DNA of 64,000 nt, from assembly GCA_963678255.2 (NCBI GenBank), contig CAXXTW010000002.1:1777114-1841113 (forward strand). The letters run 5' to 3'. Made by a program: the position numbers and the translations under genes. The notes under the pieces are model-generated. The model ran no database searches. It was not told the origin of the DNA and saw only the letters and a list, made by a program, of their open reading frames with translations. Shown piece by piece: positions 46,494 through 56,113 of this stretch; position 1 is the stretch's first letter; every line of letters starts with the position of its first letter. The stretch comes from G963678255 sp963678255 (GTDB taxonomy: Bacteria > Cloacimonadota > Cloacimonadia > Cloacimonadales > WRIO01).

Positions 46494-47000
46494 CAAAAGG
46501 ACTTTTCTTATAACGGTTCCTATTTTCTAAGAACCAATCTGAATAATTTTAATGAACAGGAATTATGGAATATCTACTCAACACTAACAAACATAGAATA
46601 TTCATTCAGATGCCTTAAAAGTGAGTTAGCATTTAGACCTGTTTATCACAAAATACAGGTAAGGGCGGAGAGTCATTTATTTATAGCAGTATTAGCCTAT
46701 CATATTTTGAATGTTATCAGAACCAAATTAAAGGCTCATGACATAAATTTTTCATGGAATAAAACCAGAGAACTGTTATCAACACATAACCTTATTACAA
46801 CAGAGATGAAAACAGAAGATTCAAAAATAATAACTATTGTTCAGCCTTCAGATGCAAATGAGATACAAAAAAGAATATATAAGGCTTTAAACATCAAAAT
46901 CAACCCAATAAATAGAAAGATAATTAAGTTGCCGTAGTGCCCCGCACTTTTAATTATGTATATTTTACAATGACTTACGATAAATTATGGTAAAGATGGG
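46494..47000 (+). pseudogene. 3' fragment of the IS1634-type transposase and its right end
   Basis: These 507 bp match 61846-62352 of the complete element with only a few differences (for example IRTKL versus IRAKL). They encode the last about 145 residues of the transposase (from KDFSYNGSYF), its stop, and the right end ...GGTAAAGATGGG, followed by TTAA at 47001. The left 1.6 kb of the element is missing. An ORF call here (46440-46937) is just the truncated tail of the transposase. Confidence 0.93.
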
Positions 47001-47071
47001 TTAAAATAGAGTTGGTAAATCTTCTTGTATTCTGACATCTTAACCTTCTTATAATTTTTTCTACTTTTCAT
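47001..47071 (-). pseudogene. Truncated transposase start (istA-like)
   Basis: On the minus strand a perfect GGAGGAG ribosome site precedes ATG 47071 and a start MKSRKNYKKVKMSEYKKIYQLYF, cut after about 23 codons by the IS1634 right end. This fits the N-terminus of IS21 IstA-type proteins (seyxxIyxLy), and TGTCCGAA occurs twice upstream (47129 and 47151), like IS21 end repeats. The identification is tentative. Confidence 0.35.
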
Positions 47072-47300
47072 GATATCTCCTCCATTTTTTAAGGAGAAGT
47101 ATATCATGTTTTTTTTGTGATTAAAACTGTCCGAAATATTTAAGAAACTTTGTCCGAATTTTGTGAGATTATGCACTGGACATTTAGCTATTGATAAAGT
47201 CTTTGAACCTAAAACAAGAGTGAATAACTCCGTTACCATAGTGGTACTAAAAAAAGAGCTTTATAATGTCTTCTTGGTAAATAATTTGAGCAAGAGAAAT

Positions 47301-49349
47301 TCATATAACAACCAAGGTGTCTGAATTACAATCTCTTAAAATTTTAACTATTTCAGGAATAGAAAATTTTACTCTGTTTCCGGAAGAGCAGTCTATCGCA
47401 TGAAGTTTTGAATCCGAAATACCTATTATATGTAATTGAAAATCCATGTAGCTGACATAACTTCCAATAACACTATTTAGCAGCATGCCATTAAGAATAT
47501 AATTTTGAATAGGATTATAATGTTTAATTGGATTTTTTATCTGGTCATATACAAATAATATTTTCTGTACTGTTTTATTATTCAGATCATCATCATGGTA
47601 TAAAAATATAACACGGGCTTTTGCGCGACTAATAGCTACATTCAGCAACTGTTCAAACATTTTCTCATTATTTTGAAAAAAGTCACTGTCAGCCATGACA
47701 GGGTCTATAATAACAGTGTGTCTTTCAGATCCCTGTGATTTGTGAACCGTACTAACATCAATATTTTTAAGCATTTTTTTCTTCAGTTCCCTGTTAATTA
47801 AAATTCTTTGGGAGTGAAAAGGCGTTAATATGAGTATATCCTTTTGACTTGTCCCCTTCATTACTAATTCCTGAACAAGTAATGCTATTTCATTAGCTGA
47901 AGATAATCTGATCATTCCTGAAGATATCCAGAATGCTTTTTCTTCAACTTTAATAAATACAACAGGTTCGTCTATATATTTTTCCATACTCACTATTTGT
48001 CGTTCCTGTAACCACTGATGATTTCGTTCTGCATCCTTGGAGACTACCAACAGATTATTATAAAATGACCTGCTAACAATTTGGCATATCATCTCAGTCA
48101 TTCTCGATTGTTCATTTAGAAATGTGAAAAAGGGCATCTTTTTGATTTCTCTGATATCAAATACTGTCTTGTTTAACCATTCTTTTGCGATTTTATGTTT
48201 TGATTTTACAATTGGAGCCAGCTGCTTATAATCCCCGGCATATAATACCTTTCTTCCCAAGCATGCAACAGGCAATGTATGTACGATACTTGATTGGCTG
48301 ACTTCATCAAAGACAACTAAATCAAAACCACTGTCTTCAAACACCTCATAAAAGAAAACAACAAAAGTGATGGTTGTTGCAACAAGGCCGGACTCGCTAA
48401 TGATTGTTGAAAGGCTTACTTTTATTTTTTCTTTTAATATTTTCATTTTTCTTTTCCATAAAGCATACTCAACCATATTTTCTTTACCAGGTTTTTGTTT
48501 TTCCAATTCTATTAAATCATTTAAGAAGTCACTATCTGTACCTGGAAGTAAATACCCTTTATCTTTAAATATTTCAGCCTTATAATGTTTTCCCACCCTT
48601 TTACACAGGCTTTTATACGGGGTATCCTTAATTTTTCTTTCGATGTTTGAAAGAGCATTATCTACAGCAATTAAAGCCTGATCAACAGCTGTATTCGTTG
48701 ACGAAACAAGAAGAACCTTTTTATGGGTAAACTGGACGACATGTTGAGCAAGCATAGCCCCTAAAGTATAGGTTTTACCAGTTCCAGGAGGCCCCCATAA
48801 AAATGAAGTGCTATATCCTGTCAGCTTAAATGCTTCCTTTTGTTTCTCTCTTAACAACGGAAAATTGATTGTTTCCAATACAGCCTTTTCATCAAACAGC
48901 ATGTTTTTTGCAATATTGATTTTTTTTAAGAATTTGCTGGATAACGATCTAATTGTCCAGAGATCTTTAAGTTTTTCCAGATATTGTGGAGGATATATTG
49001 TTAAAGTATCACCTGGATTAGGTACATTTCCTGAAAAATTTGCTACACCTATTTTATTTTTTTCAAGAATCACCGTCACAATTTCAGCATCTACAGGCTC
49101 AACTGTTTCTTTCCCTAAAGAGTCAATTGCCTTGTATCTCCATCTGCATTTTGCATCCTCAAAAGATTCCTCTAACTTAGACTTGGTAGTCTCTTCTATG
49201 TCAATTTCACATATCCCTGACAGAGATTTAACAGCTTCAATTTTAAATTCAATTGCACGTGGGGTAGCAATCATTTCCAGTTCAATCGCTGAAATGATGT
49301 CATTAATATCAAAAGTACTGTCACTTTGTAGTTCATCGCTAGAATACAT
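47301..49349 (-). CDS. SF1B (Upf1/DNA2-like) helicase
   Basis: A 682-aa AAA_11/AAA_12-type helicase. I use ATG 49349 with GAGGGTG just upstream; a TTG four codons earlier is possible. Order of motifs: N-terminal beta-rich region (about 170 aa, unassigned; includes an OB-like stretch), Walker A FLWGPPGTGKTYT near residue 184, LVSSTNTAVDQAL (motif Ia), LVVFDEVSQSS (Walker B/motif II) near residue 345, LNEQSRM (motif III/IV area), and the C-terminal STVHKSQGSERHTVII and LLNVAISRAKARVIFL (motifs V and VI). It overlaps the preceding helicase gene by 11 bp, so it is made from the same message. Role unknown; the context suggests a defence or DNA-processing complex. Confidence 0.85.
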   Translation of the reverse strand: MYSSDELQSDSTFDINDIISAIELEMIATPRAIEFKIEAVKSLSGICEIDIEETTKSKLEESFEDAKCRWRYKAIDSLGKETVEPVDAEIVTVILEKNKIGVANFSGNVPNPGDTLTIYPPQYLEKLKDLWTIRSLSSKFLKKINIAKNMLFDEKAVLETINFPLLREKQKEAFKLTGYSTSFLWGPPGTGKTYTLGAMLAQHVVQFTHKKVLLVSSTNTAVDQALIAVDNALSNIERKIKDTPYKSLCKRVGKHYKAEIFKDKGYLLPGTDSDFLNDLIELEKQKPGKENMVEYALWKRKMKILKEKIKVSLSTIISESGLVATTITFVVFFYEVFEDSGFDLVVFDEVSQSSIVHTLPVACLGRKVLYAGDYKQLAPIVKSKHKIAKEWLNKTVFDIREIKKMPFFTFLNEQSRMTEMICQIVSRSFYNNLLVVSKDAERNHQWLQERQIVSMEKYIDEPVVFIKVEEKAFWISSGMIRLSSANEIALLVQELVMKGTSQKDILILTPFHSQRILINRELKKKMLKNIDVSTVHKSQGSERHTVIIDPVMADSDFFQNNEKMFEQLLNVAISRAKARVIFLYHDDDLNNKTVQKILFVYDQIKNPIKHYNPIQNYILNGMLLNSVIGSYVSYMDFQLHIIGISDSKLHAIDCSSGNRVKFSIPEIVKILRDCNSDTLVVI

Positions 49350-52300
49350 TTTCACCCTCAATTTTAAACAAAGGTCTGATAAAAGAGAGTTTATCAGGGA
49401 ATTTATCCTTGTATGTTAAAAAAATATGTCCAGCACTGCGACTGAGTGCGACATAAAGTAAATTATCTCTACATTTTGCCTTTGAGGAACAAAGAAAATC
49501 AATATCGGGGATAAATACAGCTTCAAATTCAACACCCTTAATATTGTTAATATTGACAATATTTATACCATATTCTTTATAGACCTCGTCCTCAAAGCAC
49601 ATTTTAAATTCCAACAAAGAATCATTAATTGCACATAATCCTTCATAGTATAACTGCACACTTTCATCATCATTTAAGAATATTGCAACAGATATTCCTT
49701 CTCTACTAATTTTTTTTATGTTTTCATAAATCCATTTATAGTGTGTTATTTCGTCAGAATATCTGTAGCAAATCGGATCTGGCTCGTTTTCATCTTTCGG
49801 ATATGCAGATTCAAATATAACATTACTTTTAAATGTATGATTATATAATTCCTGGATTAAATCCAGCATTTTGTGACTTTGTCTATATACCTTTTTTAGC
49901 TCAAAAACATCATTATGATTATAATCAACATAACCGTCCAATTCTTCCCATTTTGACAATCCTGAGTTGTTTGTTCTTTGTAAGAGATCTCCTGTTACAA
50001 ATATTGAATTGAAGACTGGATGACTAATATTGTACATACATCCCACCTGAATGGATGAAAAATCAGAAACTTCATCTATGAGGACTTGTGTTCTGTATTT
50101 ATAAAAAATAGTCTCGACTACTTTGTCATTTCTAAGTAAGTTAGCAAGTTTTTTGCTTTGTCCAATAATTTTTATATTTTTTAGAAAGTGATACAATACA
50201 ATGTCTGTTTCTTTGTCAGAGATATTCTGATCTCCATCAATAATAAAACTTATGTTTAAAAATTTAGATTTATCCTTTACCATTTGGTTTCTAAATTTAA
50301 AATAAAGTGCTAATATGTTTCCTACAATATTTTCTGGAAACTTTATAAGTTTTTCTGAAGCTGAATTAAGTAACAGTAGTTTGTTTAATTTCTTGATATC
50401 CTTATCCTTCAGATTTGTTCCAAAAAAGGAATATAAAAAATTTCTCAAGTTATTCTTTGATTTTTTTTGATTCGCCTTTTTAACAAATTGTTTAAACTCA
50501 CTTTCAACATATTTCTTGATATCATGATACACTTCTGGGTCTATCTCCTGATCTTTCAGCTCAGATGAAAAGTCTCTGTATAGCCTTTCTATTTTGTTAT
50601 CTTCCTTTTCAAAATTATTATTTCTTAAGTAAGCAACGAACCTTATAAGATTTATAAATTTTTTGTTAGACAGATGTGTTTCAATCTCATTTACGGTAAT
50701 CTCTTTCAATTTTTCATTTTCTTTTTGCATGTCAGGCATATAGGAAAGCAGGTCAATGTACTTAGATATTTTCTTTTCTTTTATTGCCTTATTCAGACTC
50801 TTTAGTTTTTCCTTTGGGTTTATATCCATAATAAAACTTCCTACTAAGCTATAAAAAGTTTTAAATGAAGATAAATAATCATTATACACGAACTTGTCAA
50901 AAGTCCTTTCGTAATCTACTAACTTCTTATTTGTATCTGCTTTTAATAGGTTTTTGTTTGTTATATCCACCCCCTCACTTTTAAATAAGTCAATATCCTT
51001 AATAATTTTGGATTTAAACCCTTCCCATGTACTTAAGTGCCTGCCTGTAGCCCTAACATTATATGCATTAAAGGCCTCCTCAAGATATTCTTTTGCCTTT
51101 TCATTTGGAGAAAAAACAATCCAGTTATCTTCTTCGTTATATAATTTATTCTTATCTGCTTCAGAAAGGTTACTTTTTCTTAGTATATTATAGTCTTCTT
51201 CGTGAATAAACAGTTGATCAATATTTTGAGAGATTCTTTTTACAAGGACGGATGTTTTTCCTGTACCAGCAACACCGGTTAAAACAATCTTCTTGTGCAT
51301 TGGTTGCCTGAAAGCATTTTCCTGTTCAGTATTATTCAAAATTGAGATATCCTTAAATCTAGCTGTTTCCAGTTTTTGCCGTCTGTAACCTTCATATATA
51401 TCGGCATTGAGTAGTTGTTGTTCAGACAAAGCTACCTGAGAATCCTGGTAGTTATCAAAATCAATTTCATTCAATAATTTTAACAAAGAAGAAGGAGACA
51501 AAGTAGTATTTTCCATTTCAATCTTGTTATTTATTGCGTCCCAAAATGTATCTTTTTTTTGTGATTTAAATGTATTCTTTTTTAATATTTTATAATTAAA
51601 CGATTGTTTACTAAATCCTTTAATATTAGTTTCAAAATATCCCTGTGAATTAATATTGTAAGAAAAAAGACTACTAAATAGCTGACTCCTTTTATAATAG
51701 ATGGTTTTGTCTTCTAAGTTTCTTGCAAAAGATGGCGTCTCATTCGTTAAAAACCATTTTTGAAATTCACCATTTACCTCTAATTCTAAATATGCAATAA
51801 ATTTATTGCTGTAGAATTTATTTAACCCGTCTCTGCTTCTTTGTTGATTCTCAGCTTCACAATCCTTTTCCCCATATAATGAGTTTATATATGTGATAGG
51901 TCTTAGATCTGTTTCTTTTTCTGTATCAACATAAGCTAATTCATACAATATCTTTTTAGCCAGACTGACTACATCACCAATGTATTTATTTTCATTTTTA
52001 AAATTTAGATCATCAGGCATAGAAAGTAATTTTTCCAAAGCAGGATGTAAATTTAGACTAATATTCTCAGCTATCTTTTTCTCTTTTGCTTCTTTTTGCA
52101 GTTTAGGCTCTTGTATTGTTTGAGTACGACTTCTTTCTGTTGGTTTGTTAGATTTTTCAGGTTCAATGTCGTTATTTTTGTTGTGACTGGTTAAAATGGC
52201 TTTATTATTGATATTGCTTTTCATTTCTGAAAGTCTTGATACTTTTTGCTTAACGATATCATCAATATTAAGACAAGTTTTTTTACAGCCCAATTCTTTT

Positions 52301-53223
52301 TCATCAATCTGAACATATTGATTATTTCTGTTGTCATATTTTCTTCTTAATTCCATTTTTATAAGCACAGATGCTTCGTCCAATAGAAGCAAATAACTCT
52401 TTGTGTCTTTTTGTATAGTTGAGATAAAAACAATTTTTTTTATGTGTGTCAGGTCAATTGTTTGAAGCACCTTAAGCATCCTCAACTCGTTATCCCAGAC
52501 CATAGTCTTTGCTATTGAGATAACTGATGAGAAAATAAAAATCTTGTTTTCTCTATCATAATGCATATAATTTATAACATTACTAAATTTTGTGTTTTTA
52601 TCAATAATTGAATTATCATTTGGATTAACAGCATAAACAGTATTATCTTTCTCACATATTCCAATTACTATTTTATATTCTGGGAGCATTACTTCTGTTT
52701 TAAAATTTCTAACAAATCTTTCGTTTAATGAATCATCATTTTTTGCATTTAGAGATTTGTCACAAGTTTTTATGGTTTCATTAACCTTTGACACTATAAC
52801 AGGGAAAGTCTTAGTATTGGGTATTTTTGGGATAGAAAATCCTTGAATTTTTTTATTGTTATAAAACAAATCAAAAGTTTTTTCAAAATATTTTATATAG
52901 CAAGTATTCTTTGGTAACATGTCAACTATATCTAACTTGCTTATACTTAAAATCCCGAATTTTTCATTAGCAAGATGTGCAACAAAATTTATATGATTAT
53001 TTACAGCAACAAAAAAGAACACTTCTTCCTCAGAGAAAAATGGAATACTATTCTTTGGTACCTGAAGAACATAACACACTTTTTTATGTTTAAAAGAAAA
53101 AATGCGTAGATTGTCGTCATCAATTATACACAGATAATTTGATAAAGGGGAAAATAAATAGTTAAAATTTTCTGGGAGAAAACCTGTTTCTACTAAAGCT
53201 TTAAGTTTGTGGTATTGTTCCAT
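49339..53223 (-). CDS. UvrD/HelD-like SF1 helicase with beta-propeller-like N-terminus
   Basis: A 1294-aa protein. Residues 1-310 read as repeated four-stranded blades with Trp/Tyr/Phe at strand ends (LCIIDDDNLRIFSFKHKKV, FAVNNHINFVAHL, VVIGICEKDNTVYAVNPND, LLLLDEASVLIKMEL), which I take to be a beta-propeller; residues 320-400 are a charged linker. Then a helicase region begins with KDISILNNTEQENAFRQP and Walker A LTGVAGTGKTSVLVKRI near residue 650, continues to LIDEVSDFSSIQVG near residue 1045, and VYRQSHKML and VEFEAVFIPDID, ending LLYVALSRSAGHIFLTYK (motif VI). This is the UvrD/HelD organisation. Preceded by GGAGG. Its stop overlaps the next helicase gene. No nuclease domain is recognised. 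Confidence 0.82.
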   Translation of the reverse strand: MEQYHKLKALVETGFLPENFNYLFSPLSNYLCIIDDDNLRIFSFKHKKVCYVLQVPKNSIPFFSEEEVFFFVAVNNHINFVAHLANEKFGILSISKLDIVDMLPKNTCYIKYFEKTFDLFYNNKKIQGFSIPKIPNTKTFPVIVSKVNETIKTCDKSLNAKNDDSLNERFVRNFKTEVMLPEYKIVIGICEKDNTVYAVNPNDNSIIDKNTKFSNVINYMHYDRENKIFIFSSVISIAKTMVWDNELRMLKVLQTIDLTHIKKIVFISTIQKDTKSYLLLLDEASVLIKMELRRKYDNRNNQYVQIDEKELGCKKTCLNIDDIVKQKVSRLSEMKSNINNKAILTSHNKNNDIEPEKSNKPTERSRTQTIQEPKLQKEAKEKKIAENISLNLHPALEKLLSMPDDLNFKNENKYIGDVVSLAKKILYELAYVDTEKETDLRPITYINSLYGEKDCEAENQQRSRDGLNKFYSNKFIAYLELEVNGEFQKWFLTNETPSFARNLEDKTIYYKRSQLFSSLFSYNINSQGYFETNIKGFSKQSFNYKILKKNTFKSQKKDTFWDAINNKIEMENTTLSPSSLLKLLNEIDFDNYQDSQVALSEQQLLNADIYEGYRRQKLETARFKDISILNNTEQENAFRQPMHKKIVLTGVAGTGKTSVLVKRISQNIDQLFIHEEDYNILRKSNLSEADKNKLYNEEDNWIVFSPNEKAKEYLEEAFNAYNVRATGRHLSTWEGFKSKIIKDIDLFKSEGVDITNKNLLKADTNKKLVDYERTFDKFVYNDYLSSFKTFYSLVGSFIMDINPKEKLKSLNKAIKEKKISKYIDLLSYMPDMQKENEKLKEITVNEIETHLSNKKFINLIRFVAYLRNNNFEKEDNKIERLYRDFSSELKDQEIDPEVYHDIKKYVESEFKQFVKKANQKKSKNNLRNFLYSFFGTNLKDKDIKKLNKLLLLNSASEKLIKFPENIVGNILALYFKFRNQMVKDKSKFLNISFIIDGDQNISDKETDIVLYHFLKNIKIIGQSKKLANLLRNDKVVETIFYKYRTQVLIDEVSDFSSIQVGCMYNISHPVFNSIFVTGDLLQRTNNSGLSKWEELDGYVDYNHNDVFELKKVYRQSHKMLDLIQELYNHTFKSNVIFESAYPKDENEPDPICYRYSDEITHYKWIYENIKKISREGISVAIFLNDDESVQLYYEGLCAINDSLLEFKMCFEDEVYKEYGINIVNINNIKGVEFEAVFIPDIDFLCSSKAKCRDNLLYVALSRSAGHIFLTYKDKFPDKLSFIRPLFKIEGENVF

Positions 53224-53536
53224 GCAACCTCCTAAATTTTGAGAACTTTACATAGTCCATAAAAGGTAGTTTGTTTCTAATCAAACTACCAAAAGTACTT
53301 ATTAAGCGACTCTTCTCCTTATCAGTATGAAAATCCCTATGGCAAAATCATTCTCGATATGAACAAGAGACTGCTGTCGTAACCAATTTGTTTTCAGTGC
53401 GATACGGAGGATATTCTGATAGTTACAGCTTCGCTTCCACTATCCCCATCTAGCCTTCTTGTCAATCAACAATTTCATAACTAATTTAATTTTACAATTC
53501 TCATAAAGTGTTTATCCTGTAGCTAGTTTAAATCAG
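53224..53536. other. Spacer between helicase operon and RHS cassette
   Basis: 313 bp. Apart from the hairpin, on the minus strand a frame encodes a transposase-like tail (NYQNILRIALKTNWLRQQS...HIENDFAIGIFILIRRRVA) with stops, probably a decayed element. The same ending RxRVA appears in the remnant at 55640. No intact gene. Confidence 0.35.
53265..53290 (-). terminator. Hairpin upstream of the helicase operon
   Basis: GGTAGTTTG (53265-53273) and CAAACTACC (53282-53290) with an 8-nt loop; on the minus strand it is followed by TTTT. It may be a weak terminator/attenuator or an operator just ahead of the 1294-aa gene. It sits 42 bp from its ATG. Confidence 0.45.
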
Positions 53537-54064
53537 TCATTTTTTCATACTCTCTGAGTTCAAAAGCTGATTCCAAAAACTATCTAAAGATTGATAGTAA
53601 TGTGTATAGTTCTTTAAATATAGTTTAATGAAAATCCAAACCATCGTAATTAAAATACAAATAACACCACCTTTTCTTTTTAATTGCTCAAGATATTCAT
53701 CTTCTGTCAGATTTAAGGTTGTTAAATAACTAATTGTATTTTCTATTTTTAAAAAATAGAGGATATAGGACAATGCTGATAGTATGACTAAAAACATAAC
53801 TTTGAAATACAGACTATTTCTAAAAACAGGTGTTAATTCAAATATAAAGTATGACGATAAATACAGAGCATAGTAATGATTCATTTTTCGATATCCAAAC
53901 CAAAAGAATGGGAAGAACAAAGGAATCCAGTATATTTGGATGCATTTTTGTTCTAAATAAATTTTCTCCCATTTAGCAATATAATTGGATGCATTTTTGC
54001 CGACATAAGCTTTTAAAACATCAACCTTAATGTTATTGATAATATCATATTCTAAATCAATCAT
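53537..54064 (-). CDS. DUF2628-like membrane protein, possible immunity protein
   Basis: 175 aa. After a 35-residue soluble part it reads IYWIPLFFPFFWFGYRKMNHYYALY, a DUF2628-style first helix pair, then two or three more transmembrane stretches (about residues 65-110 and 130-155). It overlaps the preceding gene by 4 bp (ATGA). It follows an RHS toxin-like gene and could protect against it, or simply be a co-inherited membrane protein. No direct evidence of immunity. Confidence 0.5.
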   Translation of the reverse strand: MIDLEYDIINNIKVDVLKAYVGKNASNYIAKWEKIYLEQKCIQIYWIPLFFPFFWFGYRKMNHYYALYLSSYFIFELTPVFRNSLYFKVMFLVILSALSYILYFLKIENTISYLTTLNLTEDEYLEQLKRKGGVICILITMVWIFIKLYLKNYTHYYQSLDSFWNQLLNSESMKK

Positions 54065-54672
54065 CTAATTAAATATTCCTTTATTACAGTTATTAACATG
54101 TAAATGATAAAAATAAAAATCAACCATGAGATTATTTCCTTTTTAGGAATTTTATCATAAAAGGATCTTGAAGGATTATCTATTTTATTATAAAAAATGA
54201 AAAAGCTTGGATGATAACAATCAGGATTCAGCTTGTCTTTTAAAAATAAAATGATTTTTTCAAAGTTTATATTTGAGTAAGTAAAGGATATGTACTCTTC
54301 TGGCATCTTGAGATCTGTTCTTTTTTTTACGAGGCATAACTCAACACCTTTATAAAAATTTAAATATATCTTTTCGAAATCATTATACGAATAATAAGTT
54401 GCCTTCCCAACATATTTGAAAAATTTCTTATAAATTTTAATACCATCATCTGAAAACTCTGTTATTTTAATGAACTCAGGAAAGTACAAAACAAAACCAA
54501 AAGTAAAAATAAACAATGATAAAGACAGAGTAATATATGTAATATCTTTTCCACGAATTCCTGCAATTAACACTAATAATGAAATAGGGGAAAAAGCAAT
54601 CAGAGCAATTAATACGATAATACTATTTAACCTTGTAGGTAAATTTGTGTTAACCTGTATTCTAGATGACAT
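54061..54672 (-). CDS. Membrane protein, possible immunity protein of the RHS cassette
   Basis: 203 aa. Two helices at residues about 16-60, a PH-like cytosolic part (FSDDGIKIYKKFFKYVGKATYYSYNDFEKIYLNFYKG), then one C-terminal helix (SWLIFIFIIYMLITVI). Family not certain; the arrangement resembles bacterial PH-like membrane proteins. It lies 7 bp after the RHS fragment, the usual place of an immunity gene. Confidence 0.5.
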   Translation of the reverse strand: MSSRIQVNTNLPTRLNSIIVLIALIAFSPISLLVLIAGIRGKDITYITLSLSLFIFTFGFVLYFPEFIKITEFSDDGIKIYKKFFKYVGKATYYSYNDFEKIYLNFYKGVELCLVKKRTDLKMPEEYISFTYSNINFEKIILFLKDKLNPDCYHPSFFIFYNKIDNPSRSFYDKIPKKEIISWLIFIFIIYMLITVIKEYLIR

Positions 54673-54679
54673 TTATACC

Positions 54680-55525
54680 TCATTTATTAAAAATATTATT
54701 CAAATAATTCTTATTATAATTCATAGTTCTATTAAATTTTTCTCTATCAGTAATGTATGTATAAGTTGCTTTTGTCGCATATCCACAAATAACCCCACCT
54801 GTTGCCAAGAAAGAAAACCTTAATCCAACTTGAGTCACGGTTCTTAATGCAACAGGAGTACATGTTGGGAGTTTTTTTACAGCGAAATCTCCAAATTTTA
54901 TAGAAAATTTATTTACTAGTTTACTTCCAGCAATAGCAGAAGCGGTGTTATCAACAGTTATACTGCCAAGTTTTTCATCAAATTCTTTTGAAAATAGATT
55001 TCCTCTTCCTTTCATTAATCCATCTGCCATTTGGACTGTAATTAATGATGCCTTTAACTTTGAATGTCCAATTCCTTTATTAAAAGTATCTATACAATCA
55101 ACAGCTAACGATAATATTGTAGTTGCTTTCTGATCTTGTGAATTATTATCACTTGGTTTTGTTTCACACCCATCCGGATCCACCAGCATAATAGGGTTAT
55201 TCTTGCAGTAGGTATAAGGGGAGGCTTGTTCTTCAGCAGGATCCACAGAATAAAATCTCATCAGAATACTGTCATACATTCTGGCTTTATAATTATATAA
55301 TTTGGTCTCTTCATCAAATTCCTGACCGGTATAGAGATAAGGTGTTCCTTCAGAAACTTCATTATCGGTCTGATTTCCAAAGACATCATAATCATAGGAA
55401 GAAACCACTTCATTATTATTATTCAGGATAACTCTTGTTGACCCCTGATAATCTTTCTCTAAGTAAATTACATTATTTTCTTTCATAGTAGCTATTATTC
55501 CATTTCTTCCATAAATACAAAACAC
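54680..55525 (-). CDS. Orphan RHS-repeat core and C-terminal tip (N-terminally truncated)
   Basis: 281 aa. The first 50 residues include KDYQGSTRVILNNNNEVVSSYDYDVFGNQ, then PYLYTGQEFDEETKLYNYKARMYDSILMRFYSVDP and NPIMLVDPDG, the RHS-repeat-associated core with its self-cleaving DPxG(C)-like end. The remaining about 170 residues are the variable tip (toxin or effector part), with two hydrophobic stretches (for example FSFLATGGVICGYATKATYTYI). A full RHS has 1000 or more residues, so this is a truncated or displaced tip module. Upstream of Met 1 the sequence is non-coding, so it may start only at an internal Met. Two membrane genes follow. Confidence 0.75.
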   Translation of the reverse strand: MFCIYGRNGIIATMKENNVIYLEKDYQGSTRVILNNNNEVVSSYDYDVFGNQTDNEVSEGTPYLYTGQEFDEETKLYNYKARMYDSILMRFYSVDPAEEQASPYTYCKNNPIMLVDPDGCETKPSDNNSQDQKATTILSLAVDCIDTFNKGIGHSKLKASLITVQMADGLMKGRGNLFSKEFDEKLGSITVDNTASAIAGSKLVNKFSIKFGDFAVKKLPTCTPVALRTVTQVGLRFSFLATGGVICGYATKATYTYITDREKFNRTMNYNKNYLNNIFNK

Positions 55526-56113
55526 AGGATTAAAACTTTCTTTTCCTCATATTAATCTCACAACTATCTGTTTTTATTTATTTATTGTCAATATTATTTT
55601 CAATGTTTTGAATAGATGAGACTGTTCACTTTTCTATTCCTCTAAGCGACTTTCCGATAGGCCTTGATATCAAATAACTGTTCCATGTAGTTTGTTTCAA
55701 TCATTTCTTGACTATATTTTGGAATATTTTAGTAGAAATAATAGATTTTGAGTCTAAATGAACTTTGCCATTCGTGATATGTTCTCGGAACCATAAGCAA
55801 TGAACAAGTAGCTCAATCGTTTCAGGAGTTTTTAGTCCGTATTTTCCTGAAACTATCCTCTTAATTTTTCATTAATCTTTCTGCTGCATTGATGTATGGC
55901 TTTTTGATAAATCTGGCTTTTCCAGCTTTTGAATATTTGTTTTTTTGTCCTATCATTGATTACTCGCATTATCAACTCAGAATGTTGGTTTCTCTATACA
56001 ATACAACGATAGAAATGGCATATTATGACAACATATTTATTTTATTTTGCATTGATGAACTCCAAGGAAGGAGTAAGAAAGGCAACACTGAAGTGTTGCA
56101 GATAATAGATAAA
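55526..56113. other. Decayed transposase-like DNA before the repeat array
   Basis: 588 bp. On the minus strand around 55640-55920 an interrupted frame can be read (KARFIKKPYINAAERLMKN..., YGLKTPETIELLVHCLWFREHITNGKVHLDSKSIIS..., MEQLFDIKAYRKVA) with several stops; it looks like a dead insertion sequence of unknown family. A short plus frame at 55889 is a shadow. It ends at 56082-56099 in a palindrome GCAACACT/AGTGTTGC, with the GATAATAGATAAA tail into which the first repeat is placed. Confidence 0.4.

Noticed and set aside
46440..46937. Separate gene call for the IS fragment
   Set aside because: It is just the C-terminal tail of the IS1634 transposase, with upstream IS21-end sequence read in frame.
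48808..49419. 203-codon plus-strand ORF in the helicase genes
   Set aside because: It lies opposite the 682-aa helicase; low-complexity hydrophobic shadow of the coding strand.
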